Positions 28,746 to 37,952 are shown, numbered from the stretch's first letter. The stretch is 64,000 nt of DNA from Flavobacterium sp. ov086 (GCF_900187965.1 NZ_FZNL01000008.1:124001-188000), one strand, 5' to 3'. Made by a program: numbers and translations. Notes: generated by a model not told the origin, from the sequence alone.

Positions 28746-29414
28746 TTAGGCTTCCTCTTCAATATCTTCCAGAACAGCTTCAAATTCATATTCAATAATA
28801 TCTTCTTTATTTATCCAATTCTCTGAAGTAACCAAATCATAATTGATATTATCTTGTGTCGTCAATTCCCAAATAATATTTTCAGCTTCAGGAAACGGAA
28901 TATTTTGAGACATTTGATTTTCGAACAATCTTTTAATAAGATTTCTATCAGACAAACCTCCATTCAATAATTTCAATACATTCTCAGCTGTCAACTTTTG
29001 TACTTCTCCATCAATTGGTGTTAATGAAAAATGAACAACAGAAGCTTTAGCATTTGGAAATTTTCCGTTGTAGGCTTTAAAAAGTAATTGATTAATATGA
29101 AACAACGTTCCCTGCATGTCGATTTCAGGATATTCCTCACAAACTTTATCAATTAACATGTTGTGCGATATTTGCTCAATTTGTCCGTCGCTTAATCTAT
29201 CAGGAAATTTATATTTCAAGACGATTTCGGCAGCTTCGTTGGGTTCATAATCTGAAATAGCCATTTCTAACAATTCCGGCAAACTGGCTTTGTCTGCAGT
29301 TGCTCCATCCGGATAATTGAATTTTTCTAATAACTGAACAAAATCTTCATCTGACCAATATCCTTCTACTTCATTAACAGTATCGATTCTCTTTATTACA
29401 ATTTGATAATTCAT
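28746..29414 (-). CDS. hypothetical acidic protein
   Basis: I do not recognise this 222-residue cytosolic protein. It has no signal peptide or membrane segment. It is acidic, with a helical central part (residues 70-190) and a very acidic C-terminus (EAVLEDIEEEA). Such acidic proteins in Bacteroidota are often of unknown function. The gene is convergent with purE and divergent from the M3 peptidase gene. Confidence 0.7.
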   Translation of the reverse strand: MNYQIVIKRIDTVNEVEGYWSDEDFVQLLEKFNYPDGATADKASLPELLEMAISDYEPNEAAEIVLKYKFPDRLSDGQIEQISHNMLIDKVCEEYPEIDMQGTLFHINQLLFKAYNGKFPNAKASVVHFSLTPIDGEVQKLTAENVLKLLNGGLSDRNLIKRLFENQMSQNIPFPEAENIIWELTTQDNINYDLVTSENWINKEDIIEYEFEAVLEDIEEEA

Positions 29415-29590
29415 CGTTCTTTATTTTGTATTTATTTCTGATTAGCATTTTAGTATTCTAATCCTAATTTTTCACAATTTAAGATTTTTAAAACCCTTAC
29501 AGAAATAAATAACATATATATAACACACTTTAACAAGTCTTTTACACCAAGAATCAATCTTGTTATGGTAGCTTGATTTCTTTAAATTGC

Positions 29591-29598
29591 TATCTTTG
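29591..29598 (+). promoter_or_regulatory. candidate -7 box (TATCTTTG) for the M3 peptidase
   Basis: TATCTTTG fits the Bacteroidota TAnnTTTG -7 consensus and lies 46 bp before the chosen start, which also argues against the longer reading frame that begins at 29573, upstream of this box. Confidence 0.45.
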
Positions 29599-29644
29599 GA
29601 ATTCAAAAATTTCGACTTCAATTAATAAAAATAATTATATCATA

Positions 29645-31672
29645 ATGAACGTTTTACTTTCAAAATTCACAACCAAACATAATACAGCACCTTTCTCACA
29701 AATTAAAATCGAAGATTATTTTCCTGCTTTTCAAGAGGGAATTACTTTGGCTAAAGCTGAAATTGATGCAATCGTAAACAATCCTGAAGCTCCAACTTTT
29801 GAAAACACCGTTGTAGCAATGGATTTCTCAGGAGATATTTTAGATCGTCTTTCAAGTGTTTTCTTCAATTTGAATTCGGCTGAAACAAGTGACGAAATGC
29901 AAAAAATTGCTCAGGAAGTTTCTCCTTTACTTTCAGAATTCGGAAATGACATTACTTTGAACGCTGCTTTATTTGCTAAAATAAAAGCGGTTTACGATCA
30001 AAAGGAAACATTAAATCTAAATCCAGAGCAAACAACTTTATTAGATAAAAAGTACAAAAGCTTTTCTCGAAACGGAGCGAATTTGCCGGAAGATAAAAAA
30101 GATAAACTTAGAGAAATCGACAAAGAATTATCGAAGTTAAGTTTACAATTTGGCGAAAATGTTTTGGCAGAAACGAATGCTTTCGAATTGCATTTAACAA
30201 ACGAAACTGATTTAGCAGGTTTACCGGAAGGAACAATTGAAGCTGCGAGATTATTAGCAAAAAGCCAGGAAAAAGAAGGTTGGATTTTCACTTTAGACCA
30301 TCCAAGTTACGTTCCGTTTTTGACTTACGCCGATAATCGTGAATTGCGTAAAAAAATGGCGATTGCTTTTGGTGCAAAGGCTTTTCAGAATAACGAATTT
30401 GACAATCAGGAAAATGTATTGAAAATTGCCAAATTACGTTTCGAAAGAGCTAATTTATTAGGCTATAAAACACACGCAAATTTTGTTCTGGAAGAAAGAA
30501 TGGCCGAAAGTCCGGAGAAAGTTTTCTCTTTCCTAAATGATTTATTAGCAAAAGCGAAACCTGCAGCTCAAAAAGAGTTTGCTGAATTAACGGCTTTCGC
30601 CAAAGATTTAGACGGAATCGAACAATTAGAGAAATGGGACGGCGCTTATTATTCTGAAAAATTAAAACAACAACTTTTTAATTTAGATGATGAAAAACTA
30701 AAACCTTATTTTCAATTAGAAAAAGTATTAAACGGAGCTTTTACAGTTGCCAAAAAACTATACGGATTAAACTTTACCGAAGTTTTTGATATTGATAAAT
30801 ACCACGAAGAAGTTACAACTTATGAAGTAACAGATACTGATGGTAAATTAGTTTCTATTTTCTACGCTGATTTTTTCCCAAGAAAAGGAAAACGAAATGG
30901 TGCATGGATGACTTCATTTAAATCACAATCTATAAAAGACGGCGTAAACGAAAGACCACATATTTCGAACGTTTGTAATTTTACAAAACCAACAGAAACG
31001 AAACCTTCATTATTGACTTTTAATGAGGTTACAACTTTGTTCCATGAATTTGGTCACGGTTTACACGGAATGTTAGCAAACACAACTTATCCAAGCTTAT
31101 CCGGAACTTCTGTATTTTGGGATTTTGTAGAATTGCCAAGTCAGATTATGGAAAACTGGTGTTACGAACCGGAAGCTTTGGCTTTGTTTGCGAATCACTA
31201 CGAAACTGGAGAAATTATTCCAATTGAATATGTTCAGAAAATTAAAGAAAGTGCCAGTTTCCAGGAAGGATTGGCAACTTTACGTCAGTTGAGTTTTGGA
31301 CTTTTAGATATGGCTTGGCACGGACAAGACCCAACTAATATTACGGATTTGAAAACTTTTGAAACGGAACAATTTGCCAACACACAATTGTATCCTGATG
31401 TAAAAGAAAACGCGATGAGTACTGCTTTTTCGCATATTTTTCAAGGTGGATATTCTTCCGGCTATTACAGTTACAAATGGGCTGAAGTTCTGGACGCTGA
31501 TGCTTTTGAATATTTTCAGGAAAATGGCATTTTCAATCATGAAATTGCTACAAAATTCAAAGACAATGTGCTTTCAAAAGGAGGAACTGAACATCCTATG
31601 ATTTTGTACAAACGTTTTAGAGGTCAGGAACCAAAACCAGAAGCTTTATTGAAGAGAGCGGGATTGCTGTAA
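29645..31672 (+). CDS. M3 family metallopeptidase (Dcp/OpdA-like)
   Basis: The 675-residue enzyme has the zinc site HEFGHGLHGM followed by the ELPSQIMENW Glu motif and the long helical M3 architecture. The C-terminal GYSSGYYSYKWAEVLDADAFEYF is typical of peptidyl-dipeptidase Dcp/oligopeptidase A. It has no signal peptide with this start (MNVLLSKFTTKHNTAPF), so a cytosolic peptide-degrading role is likely. The start was chosen because upstream codons are unlike the family and overlap a likely promoter. Confidence 0.93.
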   Translation: MNVLLSKFTTKHNTAPFSQIKIEDYFPAFQEGITLAKAEIDAIVNNPEAPTFENTVVAMDFSGDILDRLSSVFFNLNSAETSDEMQKIAQEVSPLLSEFGNDITLNAALFAKIKAVYDQKETLNLNPEQTTLLDKKYKSFSRNGANLPEDKKDKLREIDKELSKLSLQFGENVLAETNAFELHLTNETDLAGLPEGTIEAARLLAKSQEKEGWIFTLDHPSYVPFLTYADNRELRKKMAIAFGAKAFQNNEFDNQENVLKIAKLRFERANLLGYKTHANFVLEERMAESPEKVFSFLNDLLAKAKPAAQKEFAELTAFAKDLDGIEQLEKWDGAYYSEKLKQQLFNLDDEKLKPYFQLEKVLNGAFTVAKKLYGLNFTEVFDIDKYHEEVTTYEVTDTDGKLVSIFYADFFPRKGKRNGAWMTSFKSQSIKDGVNERPHISNVCNFTKPTETKPSLLTFNEVTTLFHEFGHGLHGMLANTTYPSLSGTSVFWDFVELPSQIMENWCYEPEALALFANHYETGEIIPIEYVQKIKESASFQEGLATLRQLSFGLLDMAWHGQDPTNITDLKTFETEQFANTQLYPDVKENAMSTAFSHIFQGGYSSGYYSYKWAEVLDADAFEYFQENGIFNHEIATKFKDNVLSKGGTEHPMILYKRFRGQEPKPEALLKRAGLL

Positions 31673-31705
31673 TTATTTGATATCTTTGTTTAATATTAAA
31701 AACTA

Positions 31706-32287
31706 TTGAAAGATAAAAATCTATATATTATCGCTGGTTGTAATGGAGCTGGAAAAACAACCGCTTCATACACAATTTTGCCTGAAATTCTAAATTGTAA
31801 AGAATTTGTGAATGCTGATGAAATTGCCAAAGGGCTGTCTCCTTTCTAACCTGAAAAAGTAAGTTTTGAAGCTGGAAGAATAATGCTTCATCGCATTGAC
31901 GAATTATTACAAAAGGAGACTGATTTTGCGTTTGAAACAACTCTTTCTGCAAAAAGTTATATTTCAATCGTAAAAAAAGCCCGAGAACAGGGTTATTTTG
32001 TAACACTACTTTTCTTTTGGTTAAACTCTATTGAACTTGCAAAGCAGAGGGTTATACTTAGAGTAAGCTAAGGAGGTCACAATATTCCTGAAGATATTAT
32101 TGAACGCAGGTATACTAGAGGAATTAAAAACTTTTTCAAGATTTATTTAAATACCTGTGATAATGTGATGCTATTTGACAACTCTAATAGATCACCAATC
32201 CTTGTACTAGAAAAAGAAATTAATGAGGAAGCAATAATTATAGATAAAATCTTATTTGACAAAATAAATAATTTACAGTATGACTAA
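31706..32287 (+). pseudogene. zeta-toxin-like kinase with two in-frame stops
   Basis: A single frame from a TTG at 31706 encodes a zeta-toxin/UDP-GlcNAc kinase-like P-loop protein. [22 protein letters not shown] is the Walker A region, [14 protein letters not shown] follows, then DFAFETTLSAKSY, GYFVTLLFFWL and GGHNIPEDIIERRYTRG. Two TAA codons interrupt it, at 31847-31849 (where relatives usually have a Gln or Asn codon after SPF) and at 32069-32071 (before GGHNIPEDII). No frameshift is needed. Without readthrough the product is dead. A TATCTTTG -7-like box lies just upstream (31681-31688). Confidence 0.82.
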
Positions 32288-32441
32288 AGATAAAATCAAA
32301 GAGTTACAAAGTAAAATTGTTGAGGGTCTTAAAGTTTCATCAAAAAAAATGATTGAAAACAAAAAGAAAATCAACGGAAAGATTGTTGTTTATGCTGATG
32401 GAAGGATTCAGACCATAAATGCTGTTGATATTAAAGATTAA
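32280..32441 (+). CDS. 53-aa small protein after the zeta-like gene
   Basis: The ATG overlaps the last codons of the zeta-like pseudogene by 8 bases (ATGACTAA), which signals translational coupling. The product is a Lys-rich helical N-terminus (MTKDKIKELQSKIVEGLKVS) and a C-terminus, INGKIVVYADGRIQTINAVDI, that looks like a short beta hairpin. Position suggests a cognate antitoxin or partner, but the usual zeta antitoxin (epsilon) lies upstream and is different, so this is an inference. The frame is intact although its partner is broken. Confidence 0.6.
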   Translation: MTKDKIKELQSKIVEGLKVSSKKMIENKKKINGKIVVYADGRIQTINAVDIKD

Positions 32442-32455
32442 ATACAAATTTCGAC

Positions 32456-33115
32456 TTGAAAAAATATTTTAAAATTCTCCTTTGCCTTGTAATTATTGGA
32501 TTAGTTGCAGTTCTCTCCGTAAATTATTATGTAACGTCTTCGACTAAAAAATACATTAATTATTCCCTTAAAAAGTTTCCGAAAAATGATGTCGGGATTA
32601 TTTTTGGTGCGGGAATTAATGGAGATCAGCCAAGTAAATATTTAAAAGATCGACTTGACGCCGGAATTTCTTTATACAAAGCAAAACGTATCAATAAAAT
32701 TCTGCTTTCGGGAGATAATGGCCGTGATGAATACGACGAACTAACGGTGATGAAAAATTACTGTTTTAGAAATGGAGTTGATACTACCAAAATTTTTGTT
32801 GATTATGCCGGATTCGATACTTACTCAACGATGTATCGCGCCAAACATATTTTTAAAATCAAAAAAGCAACTTTAATTTCGCAGGAATACCATTTAAACA
32901 GAGCAATTTATATCGGACAAAAATTAGGCATAAAATCTGTTGGTTATTCAGCTAATAATGGAGAATATCACGGTTACAAATATGTTTGCTTTAGAGAATA
33001 TCTTTCCAGATTTAAATCTTTTTTTGATGTTTTGAGAAATCGGGAACCACGCTTTCTAGGAAATCCAATTGATATTAATGGAGCTTCAAATTATTCTAAA
33101 GAAGATAAACGATAA
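32456..33115 (+). CDS. SanA/YdcF-like DUF218 membrane protein
   Basis: A 219-residue protein starting at a TTG codon with an N-terminal membrane anchor (ILLCLVIIGLVAVLSVNYYV) and a DUF218 domain. Characteristic pieces are VGIIFGAGINGDQPSKYLKDRLDAGISLYKA, ILLSGDNGRDEYDELTVMKNYC, FVDYAGFDTYSTMYRA and LISQEYHLNRAIYI. Relatives (SanA, YdcF, ElyC) affect envelope barrier function and vancomycin sensitivity. It starts 14 bp after the small gene, so it may share that transcript. Confidence 0.87.
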   Translation: MKKYFKILLCLVIIGLVAVLSVNYYVTSSTKKYINYSLKKFPKNDVGIIFGAGINGDQPSKYLKDRLDAGISLYKAKRINKILLSGDNGRDEYDELTVMKNYCFRNGVDTTKIFVDYAGFDTYSTMYRAKHIFKIKKATLISQEYHLNRAIYIGQKLGIKSVGYSANNGEYHGYKYVCFREYLSRFKSFFDVLRNREPRFLGNPIDINGASNYSKEDKR

Positions 33116-33120
33116 AGAAA

Positions 33121-33147
33121 AATCCGAAGTAAAATTTACTTCGGATT
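33121..33147 (+). terminator. rho-independent terminator
   Basis: A 10-bp stem AATCCGAAGT / ACTTCGGATT with a 7-base loop ends in a T-run shortly after the SanA-like stop codon. Confidence 0.88.
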
Positions 33148-33241
33148 TTTTTATGAATTTAATCATAACAACAATCAATGTATGAGTGTGTTTTGATTTT
33201 ATTTATAAAGGACTACGTTATATATGCCTTCCTAAATTTTT

Positions 33242-33937
33242 CTATACTCGTCCCGACTGCACTAACCATTCTCCTGTAGCAGTCAAGATAACAGTAACCT
33301 CTAAATTTTTAAAATCGCTTAATTCAACTTTTGCAGAGCCTCTGGAAATTGTTGCAAGATCAGCAAGTTCATAACTTGTAAAAGAACCAGTAGCGATATA
33401 AAATGAAAATTTTGGAGTAATTGTGTTCTGATCATTTGGAGATGGGGACCACGTAACTCCCAAAAATCCATTTTGTGTCTGAATACCAAAACTCGCGTTA
33501 CTGTACCACTTTCCATTTTCATTTCTAACTCTATCAAATGAATTAGATAGTAAACCAATAGTATTATCCGGGCTTCTCTCTCCTTGCACAAGATTGACAT
33601 TTGGTCCTTGATAAGGAGGTATAGTAGCATATTGAGCTTCCCAGGTTTGCTTTAATTGAGAGTTTCTAATAATACTCGAATCAATTTGAACGCCCAAACC
33701 TACTGCTTGGTTTGATGCACCTGCTCCCAAAGAATATTGAGTCGGAATAACGAACTTATTTATTCCTCCATAATTTGGCAATACATTTAGGCAAACAGAT
33801 GAATTTGCAAAGACTCCGCTATATGGTAAGCCGGCAGGTTTTTCTAAAAAACACCAGAAATTTTTATAATCACTACTTTCATTTTTCAAATAAATAGTAT
33901 AATTGGTTACCGAATTTAATGCATCTATATTTAACAT
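33242..33937 (-). CDS. hypothetical protein of the accessory island
   Basis: The 231-residue protein has no signal peptide and no family I recognise. It is rich in beta-forming and Asn/Ser/Gly residues, with one conspicuous NFWCFLEKP segment near residue 26-34 and a long Tyr/Phe-rich middle, as in secreted or inclusion-type beta proteins. Its start is preceded by the shared island leader (33962-34013). It is the last gene of the minus-strand island and has no obvious terminator behind it other than the hairpin of the convergent SanA-like gene. Confidence 0.7.
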   Translation of the reverse strand: MLNIDALNSVTNYTIYLKNESSDYKNFWCFLEKPAGLPYSGVFANSSVCLNVLPNYGGINKFVIPTQYSLGAGASNQAVGLGVQIDSSIIRNSQLKQTWEAQYATIPPYQGPNVNLVQGERSPDNTIGLLSNSFDRVRNENGKWYSNASFGIQTQNGFLGVTWSPSPNDQNTITPKFSFYIATGSFTSYELADLATISRGSAKVELSDFKNLEVTVILTATGEWLVQSGRV

Positions 33938-33961
33938 AATTTATAAATCTGTTTACTTATC

Positions 33962-34013
33962 CCTACTCATAAGCTTTTCGGGTTGCGCTTTACATTACTT
34001 ACTAAATACTTAG
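33962..34013 (-). promoter_or_regulatory. structured leader motif, copy B
   Basis: Read on the minus strand it contains the stem AAGC...GCTT closing a loop that ends CCCGAAAA, then TTATGAGTAGG, lying about 25 bases before the ATG of the 33242-33937 gene. GAGTAGG and GAAAA match the other three copies, while the stem bases differ in a compensating way. A weak CTAA/TTAG hairpin lies further upstream. This is the most divergent of the four copies. Confidence 0.7.
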
Positions 34014-34016
34014 AGT

Positions 34017-35513
34017 TTATTTTTTTTGCTTTTCTGCATTGATAAAATCTAGAAGTTGTTGTGTTTTCAATGCTTCTATTTCCTTAATACGTTTCGCACG
34101 TGAATTATCTAAATTATTTGCATTCTTACCTGAAGAAGCTACTTGAGGTTTGGTAAATAGTAAATAATCTCCAAATAAATGACTTAAAAACAAAGGAGAT
34201 TTTCCTGGCCTCTTTTTATCAAAGTTTGCAGATTTATGACAAGAAAAGCAGTTTGCTAAATTGCTATTGTTAATTTTATGAATATCATCTTGAAAAGTCT
34301 GTGTGTAGGTTTCCATCGTAATGTTTGCCAAATTAACTGAACCTCTGGCTAACGAATCCGGAAGCGCGCTTGCGAGATTTTTTGTTACAATTGCTTTCTT
34401 TTGATTTTCAGAAGAAACTCCGTCAAAATTTAACCAAAGAGAACCATTGTAGAAATAGTTTCTAAAAACATCTTTCAAATTAGACGCTACACACTTATTG
34501 ATATCCTCGATATTATTAAAATTAGCAGGTTCTTTTTGACTTGTCGCCATAAAAGCACCAGTGTTTAAATCCTTTGGCACACCATATTCATAAAGAATAA
34601 AAGCTTTATTAGGAACGACAGGAGAAGTTGCACCATTAATCCATCTAATCCCATCTATACCTGTACTTGTTCCTTTTTCGTAAAATAACATTTCGTTTGC
34701 AGCAGTTACCGAATTGTTTTTCTTATCGTAAACCGGCGCCATATCTTTGTGTTCGAAAGTTGCCCAGATAAATTCAGGATGATTTTTTACAACTCCAACT
34801 ACGTGCATACCTAACAAAGCCACCGTTTTTTTAACATATTGCCCTTTACTATTTTGCACCGCAGCCTTAGTTGTAAAATAATTCTGTTGTTGCGCTTTTG
34901 CAATAGCATCTATATTAATCCAGGAAACTTTTAATTCTAAAGCCCCAACAGGAAATGTCTCTAAATTAGAAACCGGTAATTTCCCGCTATTGATTAAAGC
35001 AGCCATTGTAACTGCTTTGTCTTTTAGCAGAGCATTAACGTGAATAGAATAATACACAGTATCTGTAGCATTATTATATTTAGGATTAGAACGTAAAACA
35101 GCACTAAAACCTGCCTGGTTAATAGAGCTCAGTGTTAATTTCATACCCAACTGTGGCACAACAGGCTCCATTTGCGGAGTAACTAAATCCAGAGAATCCA
35201 AGAAAAACGGATTCCCGCCCGGCAACGGTTTTGTAACCCACAAAAACTTTTGCCACGACCATTGATGAAAATCACAATTTGTTGTACTTTCACTATCAAA
35301 CGGACTTCCGTCACCTTCTGCTGGTGCAGGTGTTTGCTCATGCGGAAACCAACTTGTCTCACATTCACATGATTGAGCTGCTTTTGCAGTTGTGGCATAT
35401 CCTGAAGAACTGCCAACTTTTTTCATTATTTTTTCCTTGTTCAGAAAAAGTATTGAAATAGCTGCTATTACAAAGACAGCTAATACGATTATAATAATGG
35501 GTTTTCTTTTCAT
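34017..35513 (-). CDS. membrane-anchored protein with a c-type heme motif
   Basis: The 498-residue protein has a signal-anchor (IIIIVLAVFVIAAISILFL, residues about 5-23), then a region with a conserved-looking CECETSW...TTNCDFHQWSWQKFLW start, and a single CFSCH heme-binding motif at residues 422-426 near the C-terminus. That makes a periplasmic, inner-membrane-anchored cytochrome c-like protein of about 50 kDa. The bulk of the protein has no family I can name. It is transcribed separately from the DUF1842-like gene upstream, whose terminator lies between them. Electron transfer to the island's other products is a possibility only. Confidence 0.78.
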   Translation of the reverse strand: MKRKPIIIIVLAVFVIAAISILFLNKEKIMKKVGSSSGYATTAKAAQSCECETSWFPHEQTPAPAEGDGSPFDSESTTNCDFHQWSWQKFLWVTKPLPGGNPFFLDSLDLVTPQMEPVVPQLGMKLTLSSINQAGFSAVLRSNPKYNNATDTVYYSIHVNALLKDKAVTMAALINSGKLPVSNLETFPVGALELKVSWINIDAIAKAQQQNYFTTKAAVQNSKGQYVKKTVALLGMHVVGVVKNHPEFIWATFEHKDMAPVYDKKNNSVTAANEMLFYEKGTSTGIDGIRWINGATSPVVPNKAFILYEYGVPKDLNTGAFMATSQKEPANFNNIEDINKCVASNLKDVFRNYFYNGSLWLNFDGVSSENQKKAIVTKNLASALPDSLARGSVNLANITMETYTQTFQDDIHKINNSNLANCFSCHKSANFDKKRPGKSPLFLSHLFGDYLLFTKPQVASSGKNANNLDNSRAKRIKEIEALKTQQLLDFINAEKQKK

Positions 35514-35561
35514 TTTTTCATTGGTTTAGTAATTATTCAGAAACAGGATTCTCTTAACAAA

Positions 35562-35588
35562 AAAGACCGCCCAAGCCAGGCGATCTTT
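35562..35588 (-). terminator. terminator after the DUF1842-like gene
   Basis: A 10-bp stem (AAAGATCGCC / GGCGGTCTTT on the minus strand, one G-T pair) followed by a T-run on the minus strand closes the transcript that starts upstream of 36072. Confidence 0.85.
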
Positions 35589-35658
35589 TAAATCAAAACT
35601 CAAATTGAGTCAGGAAGTTTTTGTTATCCTGTTGAATTTGTTTGGGGAAAATTTATTT

Positions 35659-36072
35659 CTAAACTAATTCTTCTTTTAAGATTTTTGCTGACGCCACTGG
35701 TACATTTTCAATATTATGGTTATAATATGAGAAACCTCCTGTTCCATTCCATGCACCATCGATTGCTAAGTGAGCATCAAACTGTGCCAAGAAAGAACCA
35801 ATTGCGGGTGGAGGAACCGAGTGAACATATTCTCCATGAAGACTCACCACTTGTGTAACTTTACCAAATCCAGTTGCATAGATTTTTCCTTTTACATGAA
35901 CAACAATATGACTATCAGGACCTTTTATAGCCTGAGTGATTACTACTGTACCTGTCACAGAATGTTGTGATGGTACAACTACTAAACTGAATGATGCGAT
36001 TGGAGCACCTGGCATTCCAACATTTCCGATTGTGCCTTTTGCTAAATAAGCACCTAATAATAAATCTGACAT
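35659..36072 (-). CDS. DUF1842-like protein
   Basis: A 137-residue protein without a signal peptide. GNVGMPGAPIASFSLVVV, SVTGTVVITQAI and the closing SYYNHNIENVPVASAK match the layout I recall for DUF1842 (G-x-PGAP...L-V...V-G-ITQA). The fold is predicted beta-rich. The function is unknown. DUF1842 and DUF1843 genes are often found together, and DUF1843-like genes occur 8.5 kb away in this same island, which supports the call. A shared leader element and its own terminator frame this gene. Confidence 0.7.
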   Translation of the reverse strand: MSDLLLGAYLAKGTIGNVGMPGAPIASFSLVVVPSQHSVTGTVVITQAIKGPDSHIVVHVKGKIYATGFGKVTQVVSLHGEYVHSVPPPAIGSFLAQFDAHLAIDGAWNGTGGFSYYNHNIENVPVASAKILKEELV

Positions 36073-36092
36073 AATTTTTTGATTTAGGTTTT

Positions 36093-36150
36093 CCTACTCG
36101 TAAGGCTTTTCGGTACCGCCTCGTTTTTTTAAGTGGGTTCTGCTCCACCT
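36093..36150 (-). promoter_or_regulatory. structured leader motif, copy A
   Basis: On the minus strand: a first hairpin GTGG...CCAC around GAGCAGAA, an A-rich linker, then the stem AGGC...GCCT with loop ending CCGAAAA, then TTACGAGTAGG, 20 bases before the DUF1842-like ATG. The words GGAGCAGAACCCACT are identical in copy D at 45833-45850. Confidence 0.8.
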
Positions 36151-36176
36151 TTTATTTTTAAACTTATATGTTTCTA

Positions 36177-37952
36177 TTAAAATTTATTCTCAACACTAAT
36201 ATGTACATGTACAGAACCTTTATTGTCTGTCAAACCAGCGCCATATATTCCTTTCAAATCATCGTTGATGCACAATTCTAGTTTTCCAACCAGTCCTGCA
36301 GGAGTTGTGGCTCCCAGCCCGATTAAGAAAACAGTCTGCCCAATTCTCCCTACAAGAGCTCCTTCATTTGCATTTGGCAAAGCATAACCTGGTTTAGCGT
36401 TAATAAAAGTTGGATTTCCGGCAGCATTGTATAACTTACCGTTGTTGATATTTGGATTCGCGGTCCATAAACCATCTATATATTTAATGATTGCAACTGT
36501 TTTAGCATTCATTTTGATACCTGTATCAAGCCAAGGATAAGCAGGTTTAGGATTTTCATCAGTACCTGGAGTTGGTTTTGCCTCAATTGTAAAATCACAA
36601 GGTGGAACTGCGAAATTGCAAGGTGGTATAGGGGCTGCAAATTCTTCGTAATCAAAATAATCTGCCAAAGCAAGACTTGTTCCTACGCCTACACCTGATT
36701 GTGATTGCATAAATGTTACTGGTCGGCTTCTTCTTCCATCGCCGCTTAAAGGGCTGTACCAAGTCCATAAATAAGTAGAATCCGGATAATTAGGTGATGA
36801 AGGTGGAAAAAGTACGCCTACAACTGTAACCCTAACATTTGGACAAAGTACAGGATTACCAACAATAGTTGCCTGAATACGAGCTTGTACAGCTGGAGTT
36901 TGAACCCAATTTGGTCGTTGTTGAGGAAATTGAAATTTTCCGAAACCAATGGCTTTCGTTATTTTATCGCCTAAATAATCAATTAGAAAACCGGCACCAC
37001 TGTTTGCCGGTGGTGTTATTCCGCTTGGAGCAGTTCCTGTAAGAAGTGCCTCTTGAGAAGTATATGGATTTACAGGGTTGTAGGTGAATTTCATCAAAGT
37101 ACTCTGACTCCTATCCGAAGAAACCCGATACTGTGCATCGTCTCTATAATTATATAAAACCCTTGTTGGCAACGGGTTGAACTCTTCGTTGACCGGGGTC
37201 ATAAAAACAGTCATTCCAAAATTCGTATTCCATGTAAATAATTCATAGTTGTTAGGATTACCAAACGAAAAACCGTCAATAGCCGGAGCTACCATAGGTG
37301 AATTTAAAGGATTACTCGTTAGTTTCTCAAAAGAAGGAAAATAGGTAAAGGAAAACATTTGAAAAAGCGCCAGTTGATTGACATCTCCCATAGAAGGAGA
37401 AGCAACAGGGCCTTGTCCGAACATAAGACGTACCGGAAAATTAGTATTATGGTCAAACCACATCCAGGTAGCAGGTGGAGGGCTTGCATTGCCAACCGGA
37501 ATTTTCCACCAGTCTACTTTTTGTGCCTTCATCCAGTTTAGATAACTCGTTCCTGCACATTTTGCTTTACTGCTTTCATTTCCAAACCAATTTGTTGTAG
37601 GAATACTCCAGCCTATATTTATAGGATTAAAACTACCTCCATCTATAGAAACTGTCGTTCCCGATGAAGTCACTTTATAGAACCATTTTTTGCCACTACT
37701 ACCTACAAGCAAAGCATTTAATCCAATCCCTTCTGCATAATAAACAGTTGCGGTACAAATTTCAAAAAACGGACTCGCTTTATCTGCGGGTGTACTGTTA
37801 CTTTGAATGGGACTAAATGGATGAAGTAAACAGGTACATTTCCAATATTGTGGAAGTTTGGGCTGAGGACCTGTAAAAGGCTCTAAAACTGGGTATCTTG
37901 AATCTGATATAGGATCCACACATGCTGCCGGAGAAGTAGATAAATCTTTCAT
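36177..37952 (-). CDS. large protein with LecA (PA-IL)-like C-terminal domain
   Basis: The 591-residue protein has no signal peptide. Its first 480 residues, Cys/Pro/Trp-rich with a CVDPISDSRYPVLEPF start, are unrecognised. Residues about 490-591 resemble the galactose-binding lectin PA-IL (LecA) of Pseudomonas. GLWTANPNINNG, NEGALVGRIGQTVFLIGLG and LCINDDLKGIYGAGLTDNKGSVHVHI align with LecA segments GALVMKIG and [20 protein letters not shown]. The calcium-ligand positions are partly kept (Asp in the ND word, DN for NN). A carbohydrate-binding role is inferred. It is preceded by a spacer with a terminator for the genes upstream. Confidence 0.68.
   Translation of the reverse strand: MKDLSTSPAACVDPISDSRYPVLEPFTGPQPKLPQYWKCTCLLHPFSPIQSNSTPADKASPFFEICTATVYYAEGIGLNALLVGSSGKKWFYKVTSSGTTVSIDGGSFNPINIGWSIPTTNWFGNESSKAKCAGTSYLNWMKAQKVDWWKIPVGNASPPPATWMWFDHNTNFPVRLMFGQGPVASPSMGDVNQLALFQMFSFTYFPSFEKLTSNPLNSPMVAPAIDGFSFGNPNNYELFTWNTNFGMTVFMTPVNEEFNPLPTRVLYNYRDDAQYRVSSDRSQSTLMKFTYNPVNPYTSQEALLTGTAPSGITPPANSGAGFLIDYLGDKITKAIGFGKFQFPQQRPNWVQTPAVQARIQATIVGNPVLCPNVRVTVVGVLFPPSSPNYPDSTYLWTWYSPLSGDGRRSRPVTFMQSQSGVGVGTSLALADYFDYEEFAAPIPPCNFAVPPCDFTIEAKPTPGTDENPKPAYPWLDTGIKMNAKTVAIIKYIDGLWTANPNINNGKLYNAAGNPTFINAKPGYALPNANEGALVGRIGQTVFLIGLGATTPAGLVGKLELCINDDLKGIYGAGLTDNKGSVHVHISVENKF

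Noticed and set aside
31706..32287. Functional zeta toxin
   Set aside because: Two in-frame TAA codons break it and no alternative start rescues the P-loop together with the C-terminal half.
34017..35513. Multi-heme cytochrome
   Set aside because: Only one CxxCH motif is present; the other cysteines are not arranged for heme attachment.
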